Shown piece after piece: positions 7,901 to 13,935 of a stretch of DNA of 27,246 bases. The translations under genes were made by a program, and so were the position numbers. Source of the stretch: Muribaculaceae bacterium (GTDB taxonomy: Bacteria > Bacteroidota > Bacteroidia > Bacteroidales > Muribaculaceae). The notes below the pieces were generated by a model. It ran no database searches. It saw only the letters and a list, made by a program, of their open reading frames with translations, and was not told where the DNA came from. Location of the stretch: positions 1 through 27,246 of the forward strand of contig JAFLTK010000056.1 of the NCBI GenBank assembly GCA_022511505.1, in the 5' to 3' direction. Position 1 is the stretch's first letter. Each line of letters begins with the position of its first letter.

Positions 7901-9127
7901 ATGGGTGGCGCGAGTGGCTGTGTATACAAAATCCTCGCGGACGTCCGGCGCATAGAGGCTGTCGCCGATGTGGTTGAAAAAACCGTTGAGGCGTCCGCCC
8001 TCGATGTGGATTTTGATGGGCGAGAAAGAGGTGATTTTATAGTCGTTGTGAACCTGCTTTCCGTTGACCTTGCCGGCGGTGGTGACGCTATAATAGATGA
8101 AATAGTGGGAGTTATCGTTGTTGCAGAGGATGATGTTTAGGCCCTGATGGAGGGGGATGCCGGCGGTGACCGAGTTATACATCTGGTCGTCGGGCACTTC
8201 GCCGATATAGAGCGTGGCGCCGGCAGGGACAGGGTCGTTGACCATGACGTAGATGAGGTCATCCTTGTCGCCGACGATGCCGGTAGGGTTGTTCATGTTG
8301 GTATAGGCCTGAATGGAGGCGAGGGCGGCGGCGTTTGAGCCCTCAGAGTAGGGTTCATACATCTGCACGCGATATTTCAGCGCGTGGGGTGAGTCCCAGT
8401 CCACTCCGCCCGGGTTCTCGGCCCAGTTGCCCGAAGCGACTTTGTCGACCATCGCACGGAGGGTTTCGGGGAGCGCTTGATAGTCAGCGTTTTTGGTCAG
8501 GTCGCCGGTGGCTTTAAGCGTCGAGCAGGCTTTGTCGGCAAACAGGGCGTCGAGGTGTTCCTGATAGGTCGACGCCGAGGCTATTTCGTCGATTTTGTCG
8601 TTGAAACGCTTGTTGATGGCCTCGAGTTCAGCATCGGTCAGGTCGACGGGGACGAGTGTCCATGACGAGTTGGGGCTACCGCTTGTAGTCCAGCAGACCA
8701 CGTTGTTGCTGGCGTCCTTGTGGGCGTAGGCGTATGCATTGTTGTGGGTCAACGGGCGGATGAAGATGTTGTCGCCATTGTCGATGAACGTCATCAGCAT
8801 CTTTTCATCGTCGGGAGTCTTCGTTACCGATAGGGTCCATATTTGGCTCTTTGCGCGCGAACTGGCAAGAAGGCCGCCGGTGGCGACGTTGCGCAGGTAG
8901 TAGCCCGTGCCGGCTGCATTGGCGGTGACAAGCCATTGTTGTTTCTGACTGGTGGCGTCGGTTGCCAGAGTCACGGCATTGGTGCCCGAGGCATTGGTTG
9001 CCATCGACTGGCCGGGAGTTCCCGCGTTGACAAAGCGGTAAACTTTCCCTGACTCTACATTAACTGCAAAGGCAGCGCCGGCTGCAATTGCGACAAACAG
9101 CGTTGTAATGATTGCTTTGAGTTGCAT
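4955..9127 (-). CDS. Secreted M60/enhancin-like metalloprotease with lectin-like and discoidin-like modules
   Basis: This is probably an exported zinc protease that acts on glycoproteins such as mucin. It has 1390 residues. The signal peptide is MQLKAIITTLFVAIAAGAAFA, with no lipobox. Residues 25-160 resemble a ricin-type beta-trefoil (QQW, YYLRNVATGGLL). The protease domain spans about 250-740, with the gluzincin motif HEYGHMNQ at 568-575 and the third zinc ligand most likely E585 in TTEVSNN, as in the peptidase M60 family. A second lectin-like trefoil lies at about 945-1090 (AAQWILEP, YALRNVTTGRYI), and a discoidin/F5-8C-like domain at about 1130-1277 (SWDHLIDNNRDTYF, DGSNW). The end, DDYYDLDGRHIDNPDHGIHIHRHG, resembles C-terminal tails common on exported Bacteroidales proteins. 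Monocistronic, with its own promoter and terminator. The substrate is inferred from the family; domain borders are approximate. Confidence 0.9.
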   Translation of the reverse strand: MQLKAIITTLFVAIAAGAAFAVNVESGKVYRFVNAGTPGQSMATNASGTNAVTLATDATSQKQQWLVTANAAGTGYYLRNVATGGLLASSRAKSQIWTLSVTKTPDDEKMLMTFIDNGDNIFIRPLTHNNAYAYAHKDASNNVVCWTTSGSPNSSWTLVPVDLTDAELEAINKRFNDKIDEIASASTYQEHLDALFADKACSTLKATGDLTKNADYQALPETLRAMVDKVASGNWAENPGGVDWDSPHALKYRVQMYEPYSEGSNAAALASIQAYTNMNNPTGIVGDKDDLIYVMVNDPVPAGATLYIGEVPDDQMYNSVTAGIPLHQGLNIILCNNDNSHYFIYYSVTTAGKVNGKQVHNDYKITSFSPIKIHIEGGRLNGFFNHIGDSLYAPDVREDFVYTATRATHPMYDFVGRYVILHLHLNDTPSQPGLANQKCVRSAMIDNPTAGADRTQDPVAIMKAWDNMCFAERILMGIQSDEDIARDYNLGYYETIIGDGHSVTDGINTYLTDPGFHFNDYFNNRMMGISQQGTLYMNATSWRTAYNVSTIDAILTLFPSGNIWGPAHEYGHMNQGPMNMAGTTEVSNNIFSNVAMYYAGTYTSRCEYISAQNRNFMDGKTYLEAGTWGTTRMFWQLWCYYHVTGHNKKFYPRLMQLLRQHPLTKTVKTAGNHNERYDMLHFAKMCCIAAEEDLTDFFTAWGFFVPLQDYEIDDYSLYNACLTQEDIDAVKAEIKAFNFPKNEVILLIDDRPGATRTSYPDYPIAKAGELGGLKDFQAGAGAVPSGDFSYTVNGTTGTVATTGNPGVGYLLYDKDGNLIAFANSSTFEVTPEIAEGLTDGTVTVKAMGENGTAATVVNPILDGTPAVKRGLLSDIIARCNALFALIDETRTRVGYLLPNACEDLQNLCKKAVAMVDGNSEDGPALTKMIMRLTADYNTLAADPEARVQIEPGATYRITNNGNPTRALTVSLATSTAAPTAASTEISAEADPYAAQWILEPMDGNNVYALRNVTTGRYISFVPSYRANTVLPTSDTPFGYTIGAIDGQTGVYYLAPEGKTGSAIHMNPSGLIYHYTTTSANTRWTITKVKDAELMDLREQLNALADEAADLLATAGKKGIQEPANVDLNAGCFYANAIQTTGLNAFKSWDHLIDNNRDTYFCSDRSGADSKDGLDHYIRVTPPAGNDLRYIKVSFQNFSVQSPAELIQAYRIDATTDGSNWAPVYACNEGIDNVCSAWNGTDLITVPEGTKAIRFVVTKSGETKAFHYTFLMAEFRLANTPKAVYQPGAKYWSVKAADMENVDRLIDAARFAYLNPSMTNDDLQQHIDNLNKAYLHLSNEMRVSTGVEAIDSDTDNATDDYYDLDGRHIDNPDHGIHIHRHGSTVTKELNR

Positions 9128-9203
9128 AAGCAGTGATGCGCTGAAAATAATAGTAAATTTGTGTTAAGGTTGTATCTGATCGTTGACGGTCGATTGGACG
9201 TCG

Positions 9204-9235
9204 CAAATATAGAACGCCGGTTGTCAATCAGCAAA
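9204..9235 (-). promoter_or_regulatory. Promoter of the M60 protease gene
   Basis: On the minus strand TTTG (9235 to 9232) is 20 bp from TATATTTG (9211 to 9204), a full consensus match. The start is near 9197, leaving a leader of about 70 nt. A near-perfect palindrome of 17 bp (ATTTTTTG, central C, CAAAAAAT at 9236-9252) touches the -33 element and could be an upstream element or an operator. Confidence 0.8.
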
Positions 9236-9286
9236 ATTTTTTGCCAAAAAATCATTTCTCTCGCGATTTTCCCTTGGAGACGGCTC

Positions 9287-10387
9287 TTAGTCCCACGACA
9301 GATGGCCGTCGGAATAAAGAAAACCTACGCGATTGCCAATCTTTACATACTCGCCATCTTTGAACTTAGGCTCGACGAGCCACGAGCCGTCGGGCTTGAT
9401 GAAACCCCATTTTTGGCCCACCATAACCGTTGCATGTCCATAGATGAAGTTGCAGGCAGCCTTAAACCGAGGCTCAATCAGCCACGCGCCGTCGCGCGTG
9501 ATATATCCCCATTTTTTGCCAACTTTCACGCGGGCCAGGCCTTCATGGAAACTATCGGCGTCGTCAAAACGCGGCTCAACCAGCCACGAGCCGTCGGGCT
9601 TGATGAAACCCCATTTTTTGCCAACTTTCACACGAGCTACGCCTTGGTGGAAATCATCTAAATCGTCAAACCGTGGCTCGACGAGATACACCTCATCGGG
9701 CCCGATGAAACCAAATTTGTCGCCACGCTTAACCGCTGCCGCTCCCTCGCTGAAGTTTGAAAGGTAGTCATATTTTGGCTCGATGAAATAGGTGCCGTCG
9801 GCCTTGAGGTAGCCATATTTTCCGTTAAATTTAACACGGGCAATTCCATCCTTGAAGTTGTCGGCATCGTCAAACACGGGCTCGGCCAAAATCGTCCCGT
9901 CACGGCCGACGTAACCATATTTGTAGTCGACCTCTACCCTGATGATTCCCTCGACGAAGTCAGAAATAGAGTCAAACTCGCGGTCAACGAGCAACGACCC
10001 GTCGCGTCTGATAAGATACCAAGGGCTATCCAGTATTTTATCGTTAAGTATTGCGCCGGCCAAACCGTCGTTGAGCAACTCGACGCGGTCAAATTTTGGC
10101 TCTGACAGCCACTCGCCGTCGGTGTTGATAAATCCATATCGCCGCTCAACGCTAGCCAAAGCTATTCCATCCTCAAAATCTTCAACGTCGTCAAAGCGCG
10201 GCTCGACGAGCCACGACCCGTCGGGCTTGATGAATCCCCATCTCCAGCCAATTTCAACGCGCGCAAATCCTTCGCAGAAATCCTCGGCGTCGTCAAAGCG
10301 CGGTTCTATCAGCCAATTACCATCGGGGCCAACGTAGCCATATTTTTCGTTGCCGCCGTTATTCCATTTCTTTTTGAGATTCTCCAT
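9287..10387 (-). CDS. WG-repeat protein, 10-11 repeats
   Basis: The 366 residues are almost entirely WG repeats of about 34-37 residues, pattern (W/Y)GFIKPDGSWLVEPRFDDxxxFxEGxARVxxGxK. Ten full units and a partial eleventh (VGFLYSDGHLSWD) can be counted. The third unit has a short insertion (LNDKILDSP). There is no signal peptide or membrane segment; the N-terminus is MENLKKKWNNGGNEK, so the product is probably cytoplasmic. Units 2, 8 and 10 begin with the same WGFIKPDGSWLVEP and are very similar in DNA too, a sign of recent duplication or gene conversion. WG repeats are thought to form beta-rich scaffolds for binding partners; no enzymatic motif is seen. The gene has its own promoter and is divergent from the Panacea operon. 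The precise function is unknown. Confidence 0.9.
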   Translation of the reverse strand: MENLKKKWNNGGNEKYGYVGPDGNWLIEPRFDDAEDFCEGFARVEIGWRWGFIKPDGSWLVEPRFDDVEDFEDGIALASVERRYGFINTDGEWLSEPKFDRVELLNDGLAGAILNDKILDSPWYLIRRDGSLLVDREFDSISDFVEGIIRVEVDYKYGYVGRDGTILAEPVFDDADNFKDGIARVKFNGKYGYLKADGTYFIEPKYDYLSNFSEGAAAVKRGDKFGFIGPDEVYLVEPRFDDLDDFHQGVARVKVGKKWGFIKPDGSWLVEPRFDDADSFHEGLARVKVGKKWGYITRDGAWLIEPRFKAACNFIYGHATVMVGQKWGFIKPDGSWLVEPKFKDGEYVKIGNRVGFLYSDGHLSWD

Positions 10388-10407
10388 ATATCATGATGTG
10401 TTAGCTC

Positions 10408-10440
10408 TTTGCCTATCCGCAAAAACGATAGGCAAATTTA
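10408..10440 (-). promoter_or_regulatory. Promoter of the WG-repeat gene overlapped by a 10-bp inverted repeat
   Basis: On the minus strand TAAATTTG (10440 to 10433) fits the -7 consensus; the -33 side is only CTTG at 20 bp. A perfect inverted repeat, TTTGCCTATC (10408-10417) and GATAGGCAAA (10427-10436), overlaps the -7 element and the expected start near 10427. It could be an operator for a dimeric repressor or a 5' leader hairpin. Confidence 0.6.
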
Positions 10441-10512
10441 ATGAATTTTTTCCAAACAATCAAGTTCTTACCAATGTTGGTGTTTAAAAAATCTCAAAAA
10501 TAGCAACGATAT

Positions 10513-10544
10513 TTTGATAAACGTAGAGAGTTTTTGTATCTTTG
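10513..10544 (+). promoter_or_regulatory. Promoter of the Panacea operon
   Basis: TTTG (10513-10516) and TATCTTTG (10537-10544) are exactly 20 bp apart, a full consensus match. Transcription should start near 10550, so the leader is only about 8-14 nt, nearly leaderless. This rules out an upstream TTG start at 10534. Confidence 0.85.
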
Positions 10545-10557
10545 CAATCGTAACACT

Positions 10558-11112
10558 ATGAGCATGAATACCCTCTTCAAATTTGACCGTTCGATAAACT
10601 CCATTCTTTACTCTCTCCAGAAACTTGGCGGTAGTTCAGATATGCATAAAATCTGTAAAATATTGTATTTTGCAGATCAAAAACATTTATCGGAATATGG
10701 CCGTAGCATAACAGGCGACGAGTATATTGCGATGAAATTTGGTCCGGTTCCTTCATATATAGATGATGTATTAAAGGCTCTTCGCGGTGATAGTTTCTTC
10801 TCTTCAAATAGTGCCATCGAGCCCCTCAAATCGATGATTGTATTTGAAAATCGATTCATAATGCGCGGAATACTGGCGCCTGATATGGATGCTTTATCAA
10901 AGACAGATATCGCTTGTCTCGATTATGCCATTTCTCTTTGCAAGGATAAAAACTTTGAGGAACTTACGACTTTCTCCCATGGTTTAGCGTGGAGCAACAC
11001 CCGGCGAGACCGTGCCATCTCTGTCAAAGACATTCTTAGGGAAATTGGCGATGAGGAGTCGTATGTTGACTACATCGCTGATAGTCTGAGGACACAAAAC
11101 GCTTTCATGTAA
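10558..11112 (+). CDS. Panacea-domain (SocA/DUF4065-like) antitoxin
   Basis: Panacea-domain proteins act as antitoxins for many unrelated toxins. This one has 184 residues from the ATG at 10558 (MSMNTLFKF; the ATG at 10564 is also possible). The domain is recognised from SILYSLQKLGGSSDMHKICKILYFADQKHLSEYGRSITGDEYIAMKFGPVPSYIDD, split here as KICKILYFAD, YGRSITGDEYIAMKFGPVPS, and the later CLDYAIS...LTTFSHGLAWSNT, all typical of the family. Its stop overlaps the start of the next gene by one base (TAATG), so the two are translationally coupled. Both genes are distinctly AT-rich compared with the frd, era and xerD regions, which suggests horizontal acquisition. A toxin-antitoxin role follows from family and arrangement; it was not tested. 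Confidence 0.85.
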   Translation: MSMNTLFKFDRSINSILYSLQKLGGSSDMHKICKILYFADQKHLSEYGRSITGDEYIAMKFGPVPSYIDDVLKALRGDSFFSSNSAIEPLKSMIVFENRFIMRGILAPDMDALSKTDIACLDYAISLCKDKNFEELTTFSHGLAWSNTRRDRAISVKDILREIGDEESYVDYIADSLRTQNAFM

Positions 11113-11531
11113 TGGAATTGCCCGAAAAACTCCTTCGACTCGGCATAAAACGCGGGTCGATTCTATTATCAAATAGTTTTGAGGATATAGACCATGCCAA
11201 ATTTTTTGCAGTAATAGGTGTATATCAAGACATGTTGGCCGGTTTCTTCTTTATAAACTCAAATATCCATCCAATAATAATGTCAAAGCCTGTTTTGCTT
11301 GAAATGCAATTTCTACTGCTCAAGGAGAACTATTCTTTCCTTAGATACAATTCTTTTTTGGGCGCTAACGAGATTCAAGTGAGAACAATTGACAGACTCG
11401 TTAATTCAATGAAAAACAGACAGACATCCATTGTTGGTGAATTGACAGAAAGTGACCTAAATAATGTGTTGGACGCTTGTCGAAGGAGCGACCTATTTTC
11501 AGAAAAAGAGAAAAGACAATTTTTCTATTGA
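11112..11531 (+). CDS. Unassigned 139-residue protein, candidate toxin partner of the Panacea protein
   Basis: I do not recognise the family with confidence. The protein begins MELPEKLLRLGIKRGSILL and is soluble, with no signal peptide. Residues 12-90 alternate short hydrophobic strands (RGSILLSN, HAKFFAVIGV, MLAGFFFINS, FLRYNSFLG, IQVRTID), a layout like the small SH3-like barrels of MazF/PemK-type toxins, including a G-S-I-L-L opening and a conserved-looking HAKFFAVIG. Residues 91-139 look helical and end EKEKRQFFY. The start codon overlaps the antitoxin stop, so the two are made together. That position makes a toxin role likely, but the fold is inference from pattern only and the catalytic residues are unknown. 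AT-rich like its partner. Confidence 0.75.
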   Translation: MELPEKLLRLGIKRGSILLSNSFEDIDHAKFFAVIGVYQDMLAGFFFINSNIHPIIMSKPVLLEMQFLLLKENYSFLRYNSFLGANEIQVRTIDRLVNSMKNRQTSIVGELTESDLNNVLDACRRSDLFSEKEKRQFFY

Positions 11532-11613
11532 ACCGATTAAAAGTGCACCCCCTCGCGCTTGCGCGTAATATCCAATTACTTTGATATCTCCGATACCGAG
11601 GTTGCACAACAAA

Positions 11614-11646
11614 AGTGGGACCCGGAACGATGTCTCGGGTCCCACT
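11614..11646 (+). terminator. Hairpin downstream of the Panacea operon, possible terminator
   Basis: AGTGGGACCCG (11614-11624) and CGGGTCCCACT (11636-11646) are exact inverted repeats with an 11-nt loop, 82 bp after the operon's last stop. On the plus strand no T-run follows; on the minus strand TTTTGTTG follows. It may end transcription from either side, or be part of a recombination site. Confidence 0.4.
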
Positions 11647-11788
11647 CCACGTTTCAACTATTTATTTATGAGAGCCTCATTACCCGGTAATCACTACTCG
11701 ATAAATGAGGACGAGGGATGTGTTTTAAATAGTCGTCAAGTAGTAGAAACGTTGAAGCTGTCTTAATGGGTTGCTTTCGATGTTATAA

Positions 11789-11821
11789 CAAACGGGAGCG
11801 AAGATGTATCGCTCCCGTTTG
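11789..11821 (-). terminator. Terminator hairpin of the choloylglycine-hydrolase-family gene
   Basis: CAAACGGGAGCGA (11789-11801) and TCGCTCCCGTTTG (11809-11821) form a perfect 13-bp stem with a 7-nt loop, 21 bp after the stop of the minus-strand gene. The T-tract on that side is short (TTATAAC). It may work in both directions. Confidence 0.65.
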
Positions 11822-11842
11822 CTTAAATTGTTTTAAAAAAGT

Positions 11843-12892
11843 TTAATACATTGGTGTAAAGCCTTTTGAGACCTCGAGTTTGTCGTTGACACAGCCAACG
11901 TATTCGCGAGAGCGGGAGGTATCGAGTTTGAGGATGGGGGCACCCTGCTGGAGCTGGAGGCCGTTGAGGTCGATATAGTAGAGACCCATGTTGGTGACGA
12001 TGTCAAAGTAGTAGCGCAGGTCGCGGATGTCGGCAAATGAGCGCCACTGGGTTGAGGAGACGTTTGGCTCGCCGCCGTCGACGGTGTAGAGGTAGGGAAC
12101 CGAGACGTTCATGACGATGGAGCGGGTGATGGAGATGCCGGTATCGGTGTCGCCGGTCTTAACGACGTGTCCATCAAAGAAGTAGCCACGCACAAAGCGG
12201 TCGGGGCTCTTGACGGTGCCGGGGAGCATGTTCTCGCCGCCTACCTTGACCCAGTAGTCGTTGATGGCGTTAATCTGGGGGAAAGTGGGGTCGTTGGTCA
12301 TCATGGGCATGTCCTTGCCGCGATAGATATTGATGTTGCCGTGGTCAAACTCGAAGACACAGCAGTCGCCGGTGGCATCGGTAACGCCCCAGTGGAGGGC
12401 CGACACTGTGCCGCCGTCAAAGGTTGCGCCCGAGATGTTGAACTGGTGCTGTTGAAGGACGTCGACAACCTCCTGGGTGGTGGCGTTCATATCGAGCAAC
12501 CAGCCGACAAACATTGCCAGCGACATTGGCGGGCGGCTCATTGTCGAGTCGTTGACATAGACGGTCCCTTTGCAGAAGAGCCCGTTGACAACGAGGCCTT
12601 TCTCGTTCATGCCCTCGGTGATGCCTCCGTCATAACCGACGGCATAGACGGCAGCATATTTTGACGTCCACTTCACCGAGCCGGGCTGTGTGTTGCCAAC
12701 CTTGGTGATGCCACGCGGGTAGACATAAAGGTTGGTTGGTATCGGTGTCTTCCAGTCAAGCGAACGCCCGACGATGCGCAGGCTGTCTTGACCAACATAT
12801 AGAACGCGACTGCAAGCATCGGCATGGACGGCCGACATGGCAACGGCGCCAAGTGCTAAAGCAGCAAGCATGAGGCTCTTCATCTTTTTCAT
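11843..12892 (-). CDS. Exported choloylglycine hydrolase family amidase (bile salt hydrolase/penicillin V acylase-like)
   Basis: This Ntn hydrolase is expected to cleave linear amide bonds, such as conjugated bile salts or other N-acyl amides, in the periplasm. From the ATG at 12892 it has 349 residues. The signal peptide is MKKMKSLMLAALALGAVAMSAVHADA, and an A-D-A cleavage site would leave C27 as the new N-terminal residue, which is the family nucleophile. R43 and D46 in VGRSLDW have the same spacing from the cysteine as Arg18 and Asp21 of known bile salt hydrolases. N200 in MMTNDPTFPQ matches Asn175, and SITRS (R257) matches Arg228. GMNEKGLVVNGL is also a family motif. An open frame extends 30 codons upstream to 12982, but the signal peptide fixes the start. 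It is divergent from the E1-like gene. Whether it prefers bile salts cannot be told from sequence alone. Confidence 0.9.
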   Translation of the reverse strand: MKKMKSLMLAALALGAVAMSAVHADACSRVLYVGQDSLRIVGRSLDWKTPIPTNLYVYPRGITKVGNTQPGSVKWTSKYAAVYAVGYDGGITEGMNEKGLVVNGLFCKGTVYVNDSTMSRPPMSLAMFVGWLLDMNATTQEVVDVLQQHQFNISGATFDGGTVSALHWGVTDATGDCCVFEFDHGNINIYRGKDMPMMTNDPTFPQINAINDYWVKVGGENMLPGTVKSPDRFVRGYFFDGHVVKTGDTDTGISITRSIVMNVSVPYLYTVDGGEPNVSSTQWRSFADIRDLRYYFDIVTNMGLYYIDLNGLQLQQGAPILKLDTSRSREYVGCVNDKLEVSKGFTPMY

Positions 12893-12925
12893 AACCGTTA
12901 AATATTTTAGTGTTGAAATTTGTGT

Positions 12926-12933
12926 TATCTTTG
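12926..12933 (+). promoter_or_regulatory. Candidate -7 element for the E1-like gene
   Basis: TATCTTTG on the plus strand fits TAnnTTTG, and the start would be near 12939, about 70 nt before the ATG at 13008. The -33 region is T-rich but lacks TTTG at the usual distance. A short palindrome CCCCG-A-CGGGG (about 12952-12962) follows. Confidence 0.45.
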
Positions 12934-13007
12934 TCGATTTGAAAGGCGACTCCCCCGACGGGGTTGAAACGTGGTCGCTCACATTAACAACAATTAAAAT
13001 AACCTAC

Positions 13008-13772
13008 ATGTTCAATAAGCGAAATAAAATTGCCGACGAGGCGCTGAGTGCGGCCGACTGTTCGCGCTATGCTCGCCACGTGATGATGCCCGAGATGGGC
13101 GTCGAGGGCCAGTTGAGGTTGCGGCGCGGGCGTGTGCTCGTCATCGGCGCCGGAGGTCTCGGGTCGCCGGTGTTGCTCTATCTGGCGGCGGCGGGCGTCG
13201 GGCACATCACGGTTGTCGACGGCGACCGTGTCGACGTTTCCAACCTGCAGCGCCAGGTGATACACTCCACTGCCGATATTTGCCGCCCCAAGGCGGTCTC
13301 GGCCGCCGAGTCGATGCTGGCAATCAACCCCGGCGTTGAGGTCAAGACGGTCGAGGAGTTTGTCGACGCCGCGACACTCGGCCCGCTCGTCGACGAGGCC
13401 GATTTTGTCATCGATGCGACCGACAATTTTGACTCCAAGTTTATGATTAACGACGTCTGTGTTGCCAAGGGTCGTCCCTACAGCCACGGGGGCATTTTCC
13501 GCTTCAAGGGCCAGGCGATGACCTATCTGCCGGGTCACGCGTGCTATCGCTGTCTTTTTCCCGAGCCGCCGCTGCCGTTTAACGTCCCTGCCGGGCCGAT
13601 GGGCGTGCTTCCCGGGGTCATCGGTGCCATTCAGGCCACCGAGGCTATAAAATATCTGACCGGCCTTGGCGAACTGCTCGTCGACCGTCTGTTGACCTAC
13701 GACGCGCTCGCCATGGAGTTTAATACATTCACTATACGGCGTGCCGAGGGCTGTTGCGCTTGCAGCCGCTAA
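13008..13772 (+). CDS. MoeB/ThiF/HesA-family adenylyltransferase (E1-like)
   Basis: Enzymes of this family adenylate the C-terminal Gly-Gly of a small sulfur carrier such as MoaD or ThiS with ATP. The protein has 254 residues from MFNKRNKIADEAL. The nucleotide-binding loop is GAGGLGS (47-53), then VVDGDRVDVSNLQRQ (69-83), the ATDN motif (137-140), and a zinc site made of CYRC (179-182) plus C249/C250 and C252 in GCCACSR. There is no C-terminal rhodanese domain. The frame is open 57 codons further upstream, but those codons lie across the promoter region and encode nothing conserved, so the ATG at 13008 is chosen. No moa or thi genes are nearby, so molybdopterin versus thiamine use is undecided. 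Confidence 0.9.
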   Translation: MFNKRNKIADEALSAADCSRYARHVMMPEMGVEGQLRLRRGRVLVIGAGGLGSPVLLYLAAAGVGHITVVDGDRVDVSNLQRQVIHSTADICRPKAVSAAESMLAINPGVEVKTVEEFVDAATLGPLVDEADFVIDATDNFDSKFMINDVCVAKGRPYSHGGIFRFKGQAMTYLPGHACYRCLFPEPPLPFNVPAGPMGVLPGVIGAIQATEAIKYLTGLGELLVDRLLTYDALAMEFNTFTIRRAEGCCACSR

Positions 13773-13825
13773 TCTTTTTCTTACAACAGTTGTTATAACT
13801 TAGAAGAACGATTTATGTTCCTATA

Positions 13826-13909
13826 GTTTTTATTGTTGTCGCTGTTTTTATTGTTGTTATTGACGAGACGACATCAACAACAATAACAACAATAACAACA
13901 ATAACAACA
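13826..13909 (+). repeat. TTG-rich/CAA-rich inverted and tandem repeats in the era leader
   Basis: GTTTTTATTGTTGT occurs twice (13826-13839 and 13844-13857). TTATTGTTGTTATTG (13848-13862) is exactly complementary to 13881-13895 and again to 13890-13904, because the right arm is a 9-bp tandem repeat, CAACAATAA three times from 13878 plus a partial copy. A 15-bp stem can form just before the era start in two alternative registers. Confidence 0.8.
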
Positions 13910-13935
13910 TCGACAACACAAACAACATTTATAAT

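Larger units (their letters stand above)
11532..11842. other. Gene-free stretch with two strong hairpins
   Basis: No convincing gene is seen in these 311 bases. An open frame at 11581-11766 lacks a good start and similarity to any family I know. The stretch holds an 11-bp perfect hairpin (11614-11646) and a 13-bp perfect hairpin (11789-11821), and near 11690 a short palindrome TTACC-C-GGTAA. It may contain decayed coding sequence. Confidence 0.5.

Noticed and set aside
7577..8140. A 187-codon plus-strand frame inside the M60 protease gene
   Set aside because: It lies wholly antisense to a clear coding region and has no motif or start signal.
9444..10337. Repeated plus-strand protein frames with a regular period
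   Set aside because: They are antisense images of the WG repeats on the minus strand.
10534..10557. A TTG start for the Panacea protein
   Set aside because: The TTG is just before the -7 element TATCTTTG, so transcription starts after it.
11581..11766. A 61-codon open frame after the Panacea operon
   Set aside because: It begins with TTG within a stretch containing a perfect hairpin and shows no protein-like pattern I recognise.
12893..12982. A 30-codon extension of the choloylglycine-hydrolase-family protein
   Set aside because: It would bury the signal peptide, and the export of this family requires it at the N-terminus.
12984..13538. A 184-codon minus-strand frame over the MoeB/ThiF-like gene
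   Set aside because: Antisense shadow of a gene with intact family motifs.
13826..13909. A CRISPR array or microsatellite-type mobile repeat before era
   Set aside because: The units are 9 bp, contiguous and without spacers, so not CRISPR; no transposase or target duplication is present.
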